This document shows, in pieces, positions 1-11,032 of a stretch of 64,000 bases of DNA. The notes under the pieces were generated by a model that did not search any database, had not been told where the DNA came from, and was given only the letters and a program-made list of their open reading frames with translations. The DNA is from Darksidea phi (Eukaryota; Ascomycota; Dothideomycetes; Pleosporales; Lentitheciaceae): positions 1 through 64,000 of the forward strand of contig JASJFT010000075.1 in NCBI GenBank assembly GCA_030770425.1, read 5' to 3'. A program made the position numbers and the translations under genes. Position 1 is the stretch's first letter, and every line of letters starts with the position of its first letter.

Positions 1-72
<72 letters not shown>
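1..72. repeat. Homopolymer run of 72 C
   Basis: The window opens with 72 consecutive C residues before ordinary mixed sequence begins. No coding or structural meaning is visible. A run this long is most simply a sequencing or assembly artefact at a contig edge or a filled gap. A genuine C tract (G-quadruplex on the other strand) cannot be excluded from sequence alone. Confidence 0.9.
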
Positions 73-73
<1 letters not shown>

Positions 74-569
74 CGCCCGGGCGCTTTATCGGGAACACAT
101 TCGGGGATGCGTTCGAGCAGGTCGGCGTCTGCGAAGATTAGGCCAGGCTGTATGGTGTGATGGTAGGCGGGGAATGTCACATATATTTTCAGTCGCCATC
201 TACTCTTTCTCTCATACGTATATCGTTAGTTGTAGATAAATGTAGCTATCTAGATTATGATCGAAGCTTGGTCGCAAGGAAATGCTTTCAGCGGACAGTA
301 GGGATCTACTTTATTATGTACATGAGGGCCATTTTGTGCAGTGCGCATCAACGTACAACATTAGCTCTGGACCTGGGTGGATCCGTCTCGCTTGTAGTGG
401 TCGGAGGTAAGCTACACCTGTGCGGATTTTAGCGTTCACAGATGTGGTGAACAAGAAGTTGTATGATTTGAGTTCGAATAAATATTTGCTAAAGTCATCG
501 GAGTCCACCGGCCTAGCAGTGATTCCGTGCTATTGTATGTATCTAATATCATCGGAAATATCTAAACGC
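73..569. other. Intergenic, no gene seen
   Basis: Downstream flank of the hexokinase-like gene. Only short unconvincing open frames are present, and I see no RNA gene or repeat apart from the C run at its left edge. Confidence 0.6.
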
Positions 570-2231
570 CTACGCTATGTTGTCGGTCATGCCCGCAAGA
601 ACAGCTGCCCCTATAATGCCTCCGTCAAGCGCCTCCTTGAGCACTACCTGTTTGGAGGCATTTGCGGGCGATCCCTTCGTGACCAGTATATCAATCCATC
701 GCTGACATGTCTCCAGCCACTCTGGGTACTGTGAAATGGTTCCACCAGCATACGCGATGACCAATTCTTCGATTTCCCTTTCTTTGTGCACCCCGTTGCC
801 GTTCCCTTCAGGTAGATCCGGGCGATCGAGTCGGATATCGTGCACACAATCCAGTAATCCAACGCAAGCCGCGGCTATCAATGCGGAGGAGCGTTGTTGC
901 ACCGCATAGGCAATGTCGCGTAGCAAATACATCCGTGTAGGGGTCCAGAAAGCTTTTGTTGGGGGACTCGATGGGTATTTCTTGTCAAGCTCCTGAACTA
1001 ATGTATCCTCACGAGCTTTGGCTACTACCTCAGAGAGGAACCTCGTCGGTATCGCATTTTTTGTTTGCAAAGAGGGCGGTAGCTGCACTTCCGGATCCTT
1101 TGACACCAAGTCTACGAAGACCAGCCGTACAATTTCGCCCAGGTATCGACCTGAAGTCATGTATTCAAACGGCTGAAACCCAGGTGCATCGCTTTGCGCG
1201 TCTAATATCAGGTCCCAGGAAGTCTTGATGTCTAGTTCCAGGAGCGGTTTTTCAGTACCGTTGATTGTCCACTCCGTGTTGATAACAACCGTCTCAACGT
1301 TTTCAGGATTGGCTAGGCCGTCCTTTTTCGCAGGATGTAGGTCGCCCAGTTTCATAGGCACGGTCGCGTTCGTGCCAGTACCTACGATGAGGCCCATCGC
1401 AACTCGGCTATTCGGTGCAGCCTTCACGGCGTAAGCTAGAGAAGCAAATGTTGCTACGGTATCGTTGGTAATGGCTGCTATGCGTATTTTGGGAAGTCGT
1501 GATAGCCTCCTCTTGTTCGATTGCTTCTCTTCGCTATGTCCGTTGGTATCATTTACTGGAGGCTCAATGATGTGGCGTTCGTAGCCAGCGAGCAACATCT
1601 TGCCTAGGTTCAGGTCAGACGTGATAGCAAAGCCTTTCCCCATGGGAAGTAATGTGGCTTCTGAGAGGCGCTTTTGGCTGTAGGAATGTCAGCCATCTTA
1701 AATTCATTACGAGGGAGTCTCTAGCGCTTACGCCATCGGGAAGCTGAATGTGATGCCTAGCAATAGCTCTCCGCCGAATAGTGGCTCTACAGACGCAGAC
1801 GCTGGCATCTCATTCATCGCATCGGTGATGACCTCCGCTATGCAATCGCCTATCCAGACAAATAAATCCTCTGCCTGGTCCATCTTCAAATGGTCTCCAA
1901 TTGGCCAGCTCTTGTCATGCGACCTCTTGATCTTCTCCATCTCTCGGTTGCGAGATCCATCGTCAGCCTCGCCTACAAGCTCAATGAGTCCGACTCGTAA
2001 GTTCGTCCCACCAACATCAATGCTAATGAACTTTCCCCTCTCTTTCCCTGTTGGAAGTGCAGTCACGGGCGTGGTCAGGAATTGGTCTAGAGACGTCTTA
2101 GCGAGGCTTGAGTAGGTCTCCGAGAATCGGACTGCTAGGTCAAGTAATGTGCTTTCATTGATGCAATCTGTGAATGCTGAGATAGCTCTGGAAGCTTCGT
2201 CCTGTTGATTTGAAACGGAGCGGTCCGCCAT
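570..2231 (-). CDS. Hexokinase-family protein (atypical fungal hexokinase-like)
   Basis: Two exons, complement(570..1677, 1732..2231), 535 aa. The 54-nt intron has a GTAAGC donor and CTACAG acceptor and restores the frame across the sugar-binding region. The N-terminal phosphate motif DVGGTNLRV starts at D72, FSFPM follows near residue 162, and the catalytic Asp lies in TNDTVAT (D239). The motifs NTEW and PGFQPFEYMTSG supply the two sugar-contacting Glu, and the C-terminus (GGIIGAAVLAG) matches the adenosine-site end of the fold. Canonical hexokinases have a T-K pair in 'TKGF'; here it reads GKGF, so the Thr is replaced by Gly. A basic, low-complexity insertion sits at about residues 208-229. 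By family knowledge it would phosphorylate hexoses in the cytosol. The altered contact and insertion instead resemble the regulatory, possibly non-catalytic hexokinase-like proteins of filamentous fungi (XprF/HxkC type). Family assignment is firm; activity is uncertain. Confidence 0.9.
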
Positions 2232-2745
2232 AATGTGATGTCTTGGGCTGAAGATACACAAGAAACGACACGAAAGTTCTGTGGCGCCACAGAATGCAAC
2301 GCTGACTCGACTCAAACCTTGGAGTATCAAATGAAAGTCAGGTACAGCCGCGCGCGCTCTGAGACGAAATATCCATCGAGGTGCTCTCCAACGGGGAGAG
2401 AAGATAGGGACTGTCGTTGGAACAAGCAAAAATAGGATTGACCCTCGGTCGTGTAGCCCTGCCGTAATCGGCTGTGGCTCCTTGCATTGGAGTGTTGCAG
2501 TCGCGTGCAGCCGCTGATAGGGAGCGGCCTAAAGTGACCCCGGCTGCGCTAACTGTTTTGAGGTTGGACCGAGGTGGGAAGCTCTTCGTCATGCCTTCTG
2601 CAAACAAGGCGGGCGTGCTCAAGAGTATTTCGACATCTTTACTTCTCACTCCCGCTGTTCCTGTATCCACATTAGCTCCGATCTTTACCGTGTACCGAAA
2701 TACAAAGTGTCTTGTTATCCGCACGCGCGTGCTTCCGTTCTCACG
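2232..2745. promoter_or_regulatory. Shared divergent promoter region, hexokinase-like / GILT-like
   Basis: About 514 bp separate two start codons that face away from each other, so both promoters and 5' leaders must lie here. No specific operator or TATA element is confidently recognised. Confidence 0.5.
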
Positions 2746-3605
2746 ATGAAGAAAGCCTCTCTTCTCCCGCATACAAAGGACCTCCCCCGCCGGCCGGCGC
2801 CCAAACGCCCCCGTCTCCTCCATGTCAGCGCGTTTGCCATCGTTCTAGGACTGTTCTGGTTAACCACAAGATGGGATTGCCGGCGTCACTATGTGGATGT
2901 GGAGAATGGAACAAAGGTGCCGCTAGAGGTGCATATAATGTAAGATAAAAGCAAGGCCGCTCTCACCTTCCACATTCTGAGAAAGGATCGCAGGTCAAAA
3001 TGTCCGGACGCACGGGACTGCCTTGAAGAGCTTGTCATACCAGCGATGGCCAATGTATCCGACAAGGTCGACTTTAGGCTATCTTTTATTGGAAAGTACG
3101 TACTGCTTGCATATAACCGCATCGCCCCGCGGCCCTACCCTAAGTTCTATAGTTTGCCCATACTAACCAAACCCCCAGAACCACCGAAGAAGACGATGGC
3201 GTCCAGTGCAAGCACGGCCAAACAGAATGCTTAGGCAACATCCTCCTCCTCTGCGCCGCCTCCGTATACCCTGATCCAAAAATCTATCTCGGCTTCACCG
3301 GCTGCCTTGTGCGCTCTTACCAAGATATACCTAAAAAAGAGTTGATTGAAGATTGCGCACTGGAGCATGGTATTAGCTTCGACAAGCTGAACGATTGTAT
3401 GAGTGAGGACAATGGGGCGTATGGGATGGGATTGTTGCGGGACAGTGTGACGAGGAGTAAGGATTTAGGCATCAGTACGAGTTGCACGGTGCGGTTGAAT
3501 AAGAAGACGAGGTGTGTGGCTGATGGGGGAAAGTTTAAAGACTGCGATGGTGGGAGCAAACCGGAGGACTTGATCCATGATATCAACAAGCTTTACAACG
3601 AGTAA
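2746..3605 (+). CDS. GILT-family thiol reductase-like membrane-anchored protein
   Basis: Three exons, join(2746..2939, 2994..3095, 3179..3605), 240 aa. The donors are GTAAGA and GTACGT, and both junctions keep frame. Residues 24-40 form one hydrophobic segment after a basic N-terminus, fitting a type II signal anchor into the secretory pathway. The GILT signature C-[QK]-H-G-x2-E-C-x2-N-x4-C is complete at C109-C124. The expected CXXC redox site is replaced by CPDARDC (C68, C74), so the two Cys are five residues apart. GILT enzymes reduce protein disulfides in acidic compartments. Whether this variant spacing still supports dithiol chemistry is unknown. It lies head-to-head with the hexokinase-like gene and tail-to-tail with the NECAP-like gene. 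Confidence 0.88.
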
Positions 3606-4075
3606 CTGGTTCTATTGAGATAATACCCAAGGTGCTCCCGGATGAACACGATCACAGCGCGAGACCCACACCGACAAGGATCATCTGTACCCTTCTACGG
3701 GGTGAAACCCTGTTTAGGTGTGGACAAATTTCTTTGGAGCAAGACATGGCGGCTTTCATTATACGATGCATTCTAGGCGTTTCAAAGGTGCGGGGAAATC
3801 GTCGAGGATACCCAGTACATTTAGGTGCCCCAAATTGTACAATACAACACGGCAATTTGAGACCACTGTCGAGGTTCAGGAGTGGTTGATCAAAACGATT
3901 GTTGACGTTAACAGAAGTAGTCATGATATCCATCACTGATGCATTTAAGATGAAAACTGATAGTTGAATCAATCCACCACCTAGCTGCCATAACGCCAGT
4001 AATGCAAGTCCAAGCCATGCTCCATGCTAACAAATACAAAAAAAGAAATCGCCGCCGACCCTAGAAAATTTCCCT
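3606..4075. other. Convergent intergenic region, no gene seen
   Basis: Holds the 3' ends of the GILT-like gene and of the NECAP-like gene. No open frame here resembles a protein I know; both terminators presumably lie here. Confidence 0.5.
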
Positions 4076-4900
4076 CTATTGGAACTCGCCGAACTCCCCA
4101 TCGTCAAAACCCAGATCCTCGGGCTTCTGCTGCTCTAGCGCCTGCCTGCTTCTTCTCCGTTCTTCCTTGACGCTCTTTGCGCTCGGCGGCGGCGGCAGAA
4201 ACGACGAGCCTCCACTCCCAGGCGGTGGTTTGATACTGAACAGTGCATCCTGATCACTCTTCTGCTGCTCCGGCGGGCTTCTACTTTCCTCCTTCCTCTC
4301 CCTCCTGCCCTTCAGTCCCCCAAGGTTTATAGAAATCGTTTCCCCTGCCTTCAAACTGAAATCGCGCTTAGGCTCCTCTGCGGCCTTTTGGGTGGACTTG
4401 CCGCGCGGACTAGACTTAGGGGCGTTTGGGTTCATCTCGAAGCCTAGCACGCGTCGCGCATCTTGTAGCGCGATGTTGAAATCTATCGCTTCGCTACGCT
4501 CCTCAAATCCCATCCCTAACACCGCCTTTTTACCCTCGCCTACGACTGTAACCGCGAAGAAGCGACTGCTATCGAGCGCTTGTTCTACCACACCGGGCAT
4601 TGTATACGGCGCCGCTGCAAATAGCTGCCCGGTGCTAGCATCCTCCAGTAGCAACGTTGTGCTTACTTTCTCGGCAGAGTCATCCTCTGCGGTGGGTGTA
4701 GGGATAGAGGTCTCGAGGATGCGCAAGCGTGCGGTAAAGATCTGCCGCTTGTTGTTATCGGCGGTCCATTGCGAGGCTTGGTAGCCCTTCGTGGAGGTTA
4801 GGGGCGGGATTTGGTATATGTGGACTTTTGGGGCGAGGTAGAGGATCCGTTGGATTGCAGTGGGCGGGAGGGGTTGGCCAGTGAGGGGGTCGGTGTTCAT
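4076..4900 (-). CDS. NECAP-like adaptin-ear-binding endocytic protein
   Basis: Single exon of 274 aa starting MNTDPLTGQP. The first ~165 residues match the NECAP PH-like domain: AIQRILYLAPKVHIYQIPPL near the start, a TARLRILE strand, then VVGEGKKAVLGMGFEERSEA and FNIALQDARRVLGFE. The rest is disordered, basic and Pro/Ser-rich, with a GETISINLGGL strand-like motif and an acidic end DDGEFGEFQ. NECAP proteins bind AP-1/AP-2 and other partners and act in clathrin-mediated vesicle formation. By analogy, the short C-terminal acidic-aromatic motif could contact an adaptor ear; that is inference. Fungal members are usually 230-290 aa, so this is full length. Confidence 0.85.
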   Translation of the reverse strand: MNTDPLTGQPLPPTAIQRILYLAPKVHIYQIPPLTSTKGYQASQWTADNNKRQIFTARLRILETSIPTPTAEDDSAEKVSTTLLLEDASTGQLFAAAPYTMPGVVEQALDSSRFFAVTVVGEGKKAVLGMGFEERSEAIDFNIALQDARRVLGFEMNPNAPKSSPRGKSTQKAAEEPKRDFSLKAGETISINLGGLKGRRERKEESRSPPEQQKSDQDALFSIKPPPGSGGSSFLPPPPSAKSVKEERRRSRQALEQQKPEDLGFDDGEFGEFQ

Positions 4901-5425
4901 CGTGTCTAAACACGAAGACCTGGGCTGCTGCGAGGGTGTGCGGTTTTATTGTAGGAAGACTGTAGAGCTTAGGAGTTCGCGAAGTTCAAGTCGAAGCCGG
5001 TGGTAAAGCACCGGGTGGATACGGGGTAAGCTCAACAGCGCCCGTGCTGAGTTGCGGAGATCTGTGAAGAGGTGAAACGGGAGTCAGATCTCAGCCACAG
5101 CCGCGGGGCGAATTGTCGAATGGGCGTGGCGGCAGGATTGGAGAACAGATACATGTTTGCAATTCTTTTTTTGGATTTTGCGGAGTCGGTGATGAGCTGG
5201 CAATGCAGGGCATCCTTGCAGATATGTTGACCCCGCCATCACGTGATAACAAGTATATGCGCGTGTTTGATTAGCTGCCTGTAGTCCCTGGTGTGGAGGG
5301 AGTCGCAATGTATTATGTTGCGTTCTAGTCTGGTCGGTCGTTGACCTCGTGTCTATGCTCTATGCTGTCGTGAAGTGTGAATCGATATGTGTATATGCTC
5401 GCTTCAAAAGCCCATCATAAACCTG
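4901..5425. other. Intergenic between two minus-strand genes, no gene seen
   Basis: Contains the promoter of the NECAP-like gene and the 3' end of the HAD phosphatase. Nothing else is supportable. Confidence 0.5.
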
Positions 5426-6232
5426 TTACTTGGTAGTCTCCTTCGCCACACCATTTGCCGGATTAACGCCCGCTTCTCCCGCCTTGTAGGCTTCCCAACC
5501 CTCCCTCGCAGCCTCTTGCACTGTACGCTTGCCTCCAACAATCTCCTTGCATTTTGCTAGAATAAACGACCAGTCATCGAAAACGGTGAAGGGCACGTTC
5601 TCCCGTGCGCAATAGGTGACCAGATCACGGCCCTTCTTCGCAAATAATAGGTCGGTTTCCCGGGCAGCGGACAGATCTGACACACCATCTCCTGCGTAAA
5701 ACATGGTCGGCCGCTCGCCTTCGGGCAGTGATGAGTACTGGCGCAGACAGACTGATTTGTCGTGCGCGAAACCGCTCTCGGGATGTCTGTAAGCAATCTG
5801 CCAGCCACCCTCCTCGTCGATGGACTTTCCAGGTCGCGGGACAACGTAGTTACCAAGCACTTGCATCTTTTCCGCCTCCGGACCGATAAGAGACTTGAGC
5901 AGTGCCTTGATAATAGGCTCCATTCCAGACGAAAGGACAACAACAGGAACATTGTTCGCTTGCGCCCACTGGTAGAACTCGGCAAAGTGCGGGTCCAGCT
6001 GGATATTATCAACGAGGTACTGGATGCACTCATTAAATGGTTTGGTGACACTGTCCATCATATCCGTGAATGTGGCCGCAAAAGTCATCCTGCCTTCTAA
6101 ACATTCGCGGTTCATCGCTTTGCGTCTTTCCGGCCCATAGCCGATGGTGTCGGTGAGGAAGTCATTGCTGTCTTGGAGCGTGATGGTGCCGTCAAAGTCG
6201 GTAAAGAAGATGAACTTTGGGGCGGTTAACAT
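5426..6232 (-). CDS. HAD-superfamily phosphatase (MtnX/phosphoserine-phosphatase-like)
   Basis: Single exon, 268 aa from the chosen start MLTAPKFIFF. Motif I is FTDFDGTIT (nucleophile D12, general acid D14), motif II is VVVLSSGM, and motif III is YAGDGVSDLSAA. A cap domain containing LVDNIQLDPHFAEF lies between motifs I and II. This is the arrangement of small-molecule HAD phosphatases related to MtnX and to yeast YNL010W. The substrate cannot be read from sequence. An in-frame ATG at 6301 would add 23 low-complexity Pro-rich residues. I prefer the downstream Met because it sits directly before the conserved first strand. It is divergently paired with the She9 homologue. Confidence 0.85.
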   Translation of the reverse strand: MLTAPKFIFFTDFDGTITLQDSNDFLTDTIGYGPERRKAMNRECLEGRMTFAATFTDMMDSVTKPFNECIQYLVDNIQLDPHFAEFYQWAQANNVPVVVLSSGMEPIIKALLKSLIGPEAEKMQVLGNYVVPRPGKSIDEEGGWQIAYRHPESGFAHDKSVCLRQYSSLPEGERPTMFYAGDGVSDLSAARETDLLFAKKGRDLVTYCARENVPFTVFDDWSFILAKCKEIVGGKRTVQEAAREGWEAYKAGEAGVNPANGVAKETTK

Positions 6233-6577
6233 TCCGAATGTCGGAACGGGTGGCGGGACGTACTTTGGGGTTTGTCTGCATGGCCGGAAGGGCGGCTGCA
6301 TTTTGGACTCCCATCTTGTTCGGCTCTAGATATATGATATCAGCGAGAGGAATATGTGTGCGACCAAAACAATGTAACAAGTCAAACGGCAGTCCTCTAC
6401 GTGTGAAAAAAGTCAGCAGTCCCGCTTTAAAAGGCATCCCGGAATTTCGGAAAAAGGGACAGCGATCCGCGGGCACGCTTGGCAAGCGTCAAAGCTTCGC
6501 ATGGAGCTCCATCTTTTCCTGCCGCCGGCAGTCAACGTCTTCCGCGTCCAATGTGAGAGTGCACACGAACGATAAGG
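6233..6577. promoter_or_regulatory. Divergent promoter region, HAD phosphatase / She9
   Basis: Space between two diverging start codons. It holds both 5' leaders and possibly an N-terminal extension of the phosphatase (start at 6301). No named site is recognised. Confidence 0.45.
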
Positions 6578-8219
6578 ATGAGGCCCCTGCTTCAGCATGC
6601 TTCACGCTCCGTCTTCGCAAATGCCGCCTTCGTAACCCCGGCTCGATCTTCGCCATCATTCGTTCGAGTCTTTGCCAGGTCGGCTTCGAGCACGCCGTCG
6701 ATATGCGTTCAATGCCAATATCGGGCTTCCATAACGATTATAGGAAGTCCCAGGGAGCAATTAGGCTCGAAGCCCTCGAACGTGTTTCGCCGTCGCTTCC
6801 ACCAGACCCCGAACGATGAGAGGAAACCACGAGATGAGAAGAAGCTCTCAGTGGAGACTCCCGTCGAGCCGGAAACGACGCCAGACGTCATCGAACGTTC
6901 ATCAATGGACACCAGCAGACCTTCTACAGAGGACACAACTTCCGGCCCAAAGAAGGACGAGGTCGTGGATAGTATTCCTAGAGTACCCGCCGAACATCTG
7001 CCATCGCACAGGGAAGCACAACGATGGGATTTCTCGAAACGGCTGACGGGGTTGATGGACGAGCTGCTGCCGAAGCTGGCTGTTGTCACGCAGAAGGTCA
7101 ATACGTTGACTGGAACAGATTATTCGGGTATTGAGGCGCTCAAGAGAGAAATCAAAGAGCACGGTATGTTGAATGCAAGGTCATGAGCACGTTTTTATCT
7201 AACAACGTACAGAAAAGCTCGTAAAGACACGCCGCGCTGCGATCGAAAAAGTGAAACAGGCCCTTGACGCGGCCCACGCCCAGCAAGCATCGTCTCAGAA
7301 AGAGGTTGTGGCCCTGTTGGAACGAAAGCACTCGTGGTCGGCCACGGACCTCGAACGATACATGTCATTGATAAGGTCGGAGCACGTCAACGATCAGGCG
7401 GTGCGGGAAGCTAAAGATGCAATCACTACTGCTGAAAACGCTCTGGAAGAGGCTCGCGCGCAGCTCGAGCGACGAGAACGCGCGCAATATCACGAAGAGC
7501 AGATCTGGAGCGATACAATCCGGCGGAACAGCACATGGGTCACCTTTGGGCTAATGGGTCTCAATATCTTTCTCCTTCTGACCTCGCTGGTCATCTTCGA
7601 ACCGTGGAGAAGGAGACGGATGGTGCGAGAAGTCAAGAATGCATTGGAAGCTCACAAGGCCGCTCTTGAGCCGACTGCCGCCACCACACCGCTACCTCGG
7701 ATTCCGGTGAACGCTCTACCGCAAAGTCCTGCGGACACACTTCAGCCCGAACCGGCTCCGTCCATAGAGACCACCGAGACCGAAATGGATAAAGGAGTTG
7801 AGCTGCATGGGACCGATCAAATCAGTCGGGGTTCTCAAGAAAGCACCACGACCGCAGCGGAGCCAATCGTTTCTGCACCTCTTGCGCTAGGGAAAGCGGA
7901 AGCGATTGTGGAAGAGAGCCCACAGTCCCAGGATTCTCCCTTGGATACGGCCACCGAGCCCACAGCCCCAGGAGTCGCTCCTCTCACACCTGAAGAAGTT
8001 CCCCCTCAAGACGCCATACACATTGACGAGGAAACGAAGACGGCGACCGATGCGGCGCCAAAGTCTTGGCAGGAAAAAATATTATATGTCGCTCAAGACG
8101 TCATGAGCGACCGTCTCATTTCTATACGAAGAGTAGACTTCACAACTGCGATGCTTCAAAGTGCAGCCGCAGGTGCGGTGATTGCAGCAGCAGCTATCGC
8201 GATGCTCAGGCCGCGGTGA
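6578..8219 (+). CDS. SHE9: Mitochondrial inner-membrane protein She9/Mdm33
   Basis: Two exons, join(6578..7163, 7213..8219), 530 aa. The 49-nt intron begins GTATGT and splits a Glu codon. The first ~70 residues are Arg/Ser/Ala-rich with almost no acid, typical of a mitochondrial presequence, followed by a disordered linker. The conserved core contains WDFSKRLTGLMDE, a long coiled coil (residues ~190-290), the She9 block LLERKHSWSATDLERYMSLI, and a first membrane span around residues 305-325 (FGLMGLNIFLLLTSLVIF). A second hydrophobic Ala-rich stretch lies at the extreme C-terminus. Mdm33/She9 shapes the mitochondrial inner membrane and influences fission and phospholipid homeostasis. The region between the two spans is long, acidic and Pro/Thr-rich, as in other filamentous fungi. 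Confidence 0.92.
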
Positions 8220-9915
8220 GGCGCGACAACGCGCGGCAACCTTCAATCTCCGCTGAAGATGGCCTTCGGCCCCACTGAATTTGATCCGGAACTCGCAGCT
8301 GGCGAACTACGTCAGCGATGCTGTATGACTAAACACTGTATATGTAGTTGTGTATACATATTTCTAGACGAAGGTCCGGTCGCCATCATGAACGGTCCTC
8401 CTCATTTCTTGAAGACATCGGGGGCCCAAATGTTACGGAGAGGCGATGGAGGCGTGTATTGTTCTCATTTGCACCAGCGCCTGACCACAAGATTGTGATC
8501 CCGCTTCCTCGGAGAACGAGTCCGGCCACTCTCGCGTATAGTGACGATAAAGTCTCAGCCTGATAGGTTCATTATGGCGGCCCTCTGATCAGGGGTTCTG
8601 TCAATGTCTGGCATAGGGGCACTGGATTAATCGTAGCGGACGCGCTCTGATGTGATGCGCTTGAGGACCTTCTGTGGAGGACTTTCCCTTTTGCGTTATT
8701 TGATTATATGAAGCTGCGGAGGCAGTACCACATTGATATCATCCATATTCGGACATTCCGAGCGAAGTTTCAAATTCTGACCATGAGGGCCGATTAGAAT
8801 TCAAGACGTTGCTCTCACTGATCCCTGTCCCATTTTCCCCCGTGCAGGCCTTCTCCAGATCCGGTGCACCGGGCTCACAATCTCACCATTCAGCCGGCAC
8901 CGCCGACAGACAATCTACCCGCGCTGACCGTGGTAGATTATCACCACTACCGATGCCTCCCCGGAACACCGCGTATTCAATGATTGCAGAATGTCCAATG
9001 TAGACAAGGCGAAATTAGAAGGGTGGGCATGAGGCCTCTACACATAGGATCCCGCAGAGAAAACAGAAGTGAGAATTCAACATAGCCAGCGCCATCAACG
9101 CTCATCCCAGTACAGACAGAAAATTTTCCGAGCCTGTCAACTTCAGCTCACTAACAACCTGGAACTCCCCGCACCTGGTCAAACGTGGCACTCTCACTTG
9201 ACCCTCCAATTTTGTGCCTCCGATCAATGAGACGCCAAATCGCACAGTGCGAGTGAGAGCTCGTGCTCGATAGTGATTATCATGTCTATTTCTGCTGACT
9301 TGGCTTAAGTAATGGGGGCTATGGACTGTGGATTGGACGGGAGCATGGGTAGGCGAATCAAAATTAGCAAAGCCCTAGAACGGATTCGGCGTGGCGAGAA
9401 GCTAAATTGCTTACATGCAGAGCACAAGCAATGTGAGCGTCGCTCATTGGGCGTTCATTTGGAGCGTTGTAAGATGGATGGCCGTTTCTGGTTATCTAGG
9501 TACGATGTTCAGCCTAGAGGTGCTAGAAGGGTGGAGCGGTTTATGCGGAGTCCGCGAGTGTGCGGTGAGGCCACTTGCAGGGGACTAGGCCAACTGGCAG
9601 CGACTCATGGCGGAGGGACACCAGTCTAGTGGGTCAGTATATATGTCTAGCACGTTGTCGCGGTTTGTCATGGAAGAAGTTCAGTAGTCATCGCTCGACC
9701 TTCTTACTGTGCTACAAGTCATCATTACCTTGCTATATATGCATTGCTGATCCCTTCCTTTGCTGGTAGTGCCTCTACATCAGCACCTTCGGACCACGTG
9801 TGTCACCTTTAGTTCTATCCTAAAGTGGGTGAACCTGCGACTGTCCTGCCTGAAGTAGTTCGAGATACTCTTCAACCCCCTACACGGGCAGCTTCTCTAA
9901 GCGTCCTTGAACAGA
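8220..9915. other. Intergenic, 1.7 kb, no gene seen
   Basis: Left part of the gene-sparse island. A 105-codon open frame near 9312-9629 has no recognisable domain and a Cys/Arg-rich composition unlike real neighbours. I see no RNA gene or intact transposon. Confidence 0.5.
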
Positions 9916-11032
9916 ATGGTTTATGAGGATATCCGTCTACCTCTTCGTAAGCCCTCTCTTCCCCACATATTCTCAACGGCATGAAGTTAACAATACCTTA
10001 GCGGGTTTCATCGCCCTGGACTGGACTCTAATGACCGTTGCCCTCGTCCCTATCCTGATCCGCATCTCCATGCGCACGCGGAACCGCGGCCTCAGCACCC
10101 TCGCCTCTAACATTGCCGACGGCTTCGTCGTCTTGGCATGGCTGTCCGGATGCGTGCTCATTTCCATAAACACATGGAAGAACAATCTCCGCATGAAATA
10201 CCTCCACGCACCACCAGAATCGCTCTACTACGGCGTACCCCAGGAACTGAGCGGCCATTTGCTAAAAGTGTCGTGGATCTCGCTCTTCTTCATTTACATC
10301 TCGCTATGGAGCGCCAAAGCCGCCTTCCTCGCCTTCTACTACAGCATCTTCAGCTTGCAGGGCAAGAAAGCCAAGTACGGACTCGCAGGCGCCTGCGTCT
10401 TCACAACCCTGACTTTCCTCTTACACATGTTCCTCATCGCCTTTTGGTGCACACCCATCTCCGCGAACTGGTCCCCGCCTCCCGGTGGGCACCTCTGCTC
10501 TGCCGTACACAGCATGAACAGTGTGGCAGTGTCGACCTTCACCAACATAGCCACGGACATCGTCATCCTCGCCATACCCATCAGCACCATCATGGCGACC
10601 AAACTAGGCAAGACGGAACGCGCGGGTTTGGCATTCGTCTTCCTGATGGGTTCGGTGTCGATCATCGCAGCGCTAATTCGCTTCATCTGTCTCGAGCTCG
10701 TTCAATCGACTCCTAAGGCGTCGATATCGCATACCATCGACGTCTGGGCCCTTGTCGAGATAGTAACATCGATCCTCGCCGTCTGCCTCCCTTCTCTACG
10801 ATCCTTCGCGAGGAAGCATGGTTTCAGCAAAGAAGCAGGCGCTGTGAAGTTGCCTAGTCGGTCGGGATCCGGTAGTGGGACGGGCGGAGGCAGCGTGACA
10901 CAGCTCAATGCTAGTATCGTGCGGAGTGACAGCGAGAAGAGCGGGCCTCGGGCAGGGGAGATGTGGTACGACCGTGATTTTGATGAGGAGGAGATGTACG
11001 TGTGCAAGCCGCAGGAGGACAGGCGGTATTGA
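9916..11032 (+). CDS. Rhodopsin-domain integral membrane protein (Pth11-related GPCR-like)
   Basis: Two exons, join(9916..9946, 10002..11032), 353 aa. The short first exon MVYEDIRLPL is joined to PGFIALDW through a 55-nt intron (GTAAGC...TTAG). The unspliced reading from 9923 stays open but gives a worse N-terminus. Seven hydrophobic spans are visible, with a typical WSAKAAFLAFYY segment after span 3, FWCTPISANW before span 5 and TNIATDIVILAIPI. The cytosolic tail is Ser/Gly-rich and ends with acidic and Tyr residues. These are marks of the fungal 'rhodopsin domain' family that includes Pth11-like receptors. No N-terminal CFEM domain is present, so this is the short class. The ligand is unknown. 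Confidence 0.85.

Noticed and set aside
9312..9629. 105-codon ATG-initiated frame in the accessory island
   Set aside because: No domain, signal peptide or intron support; composition unlike neighbouring genes.
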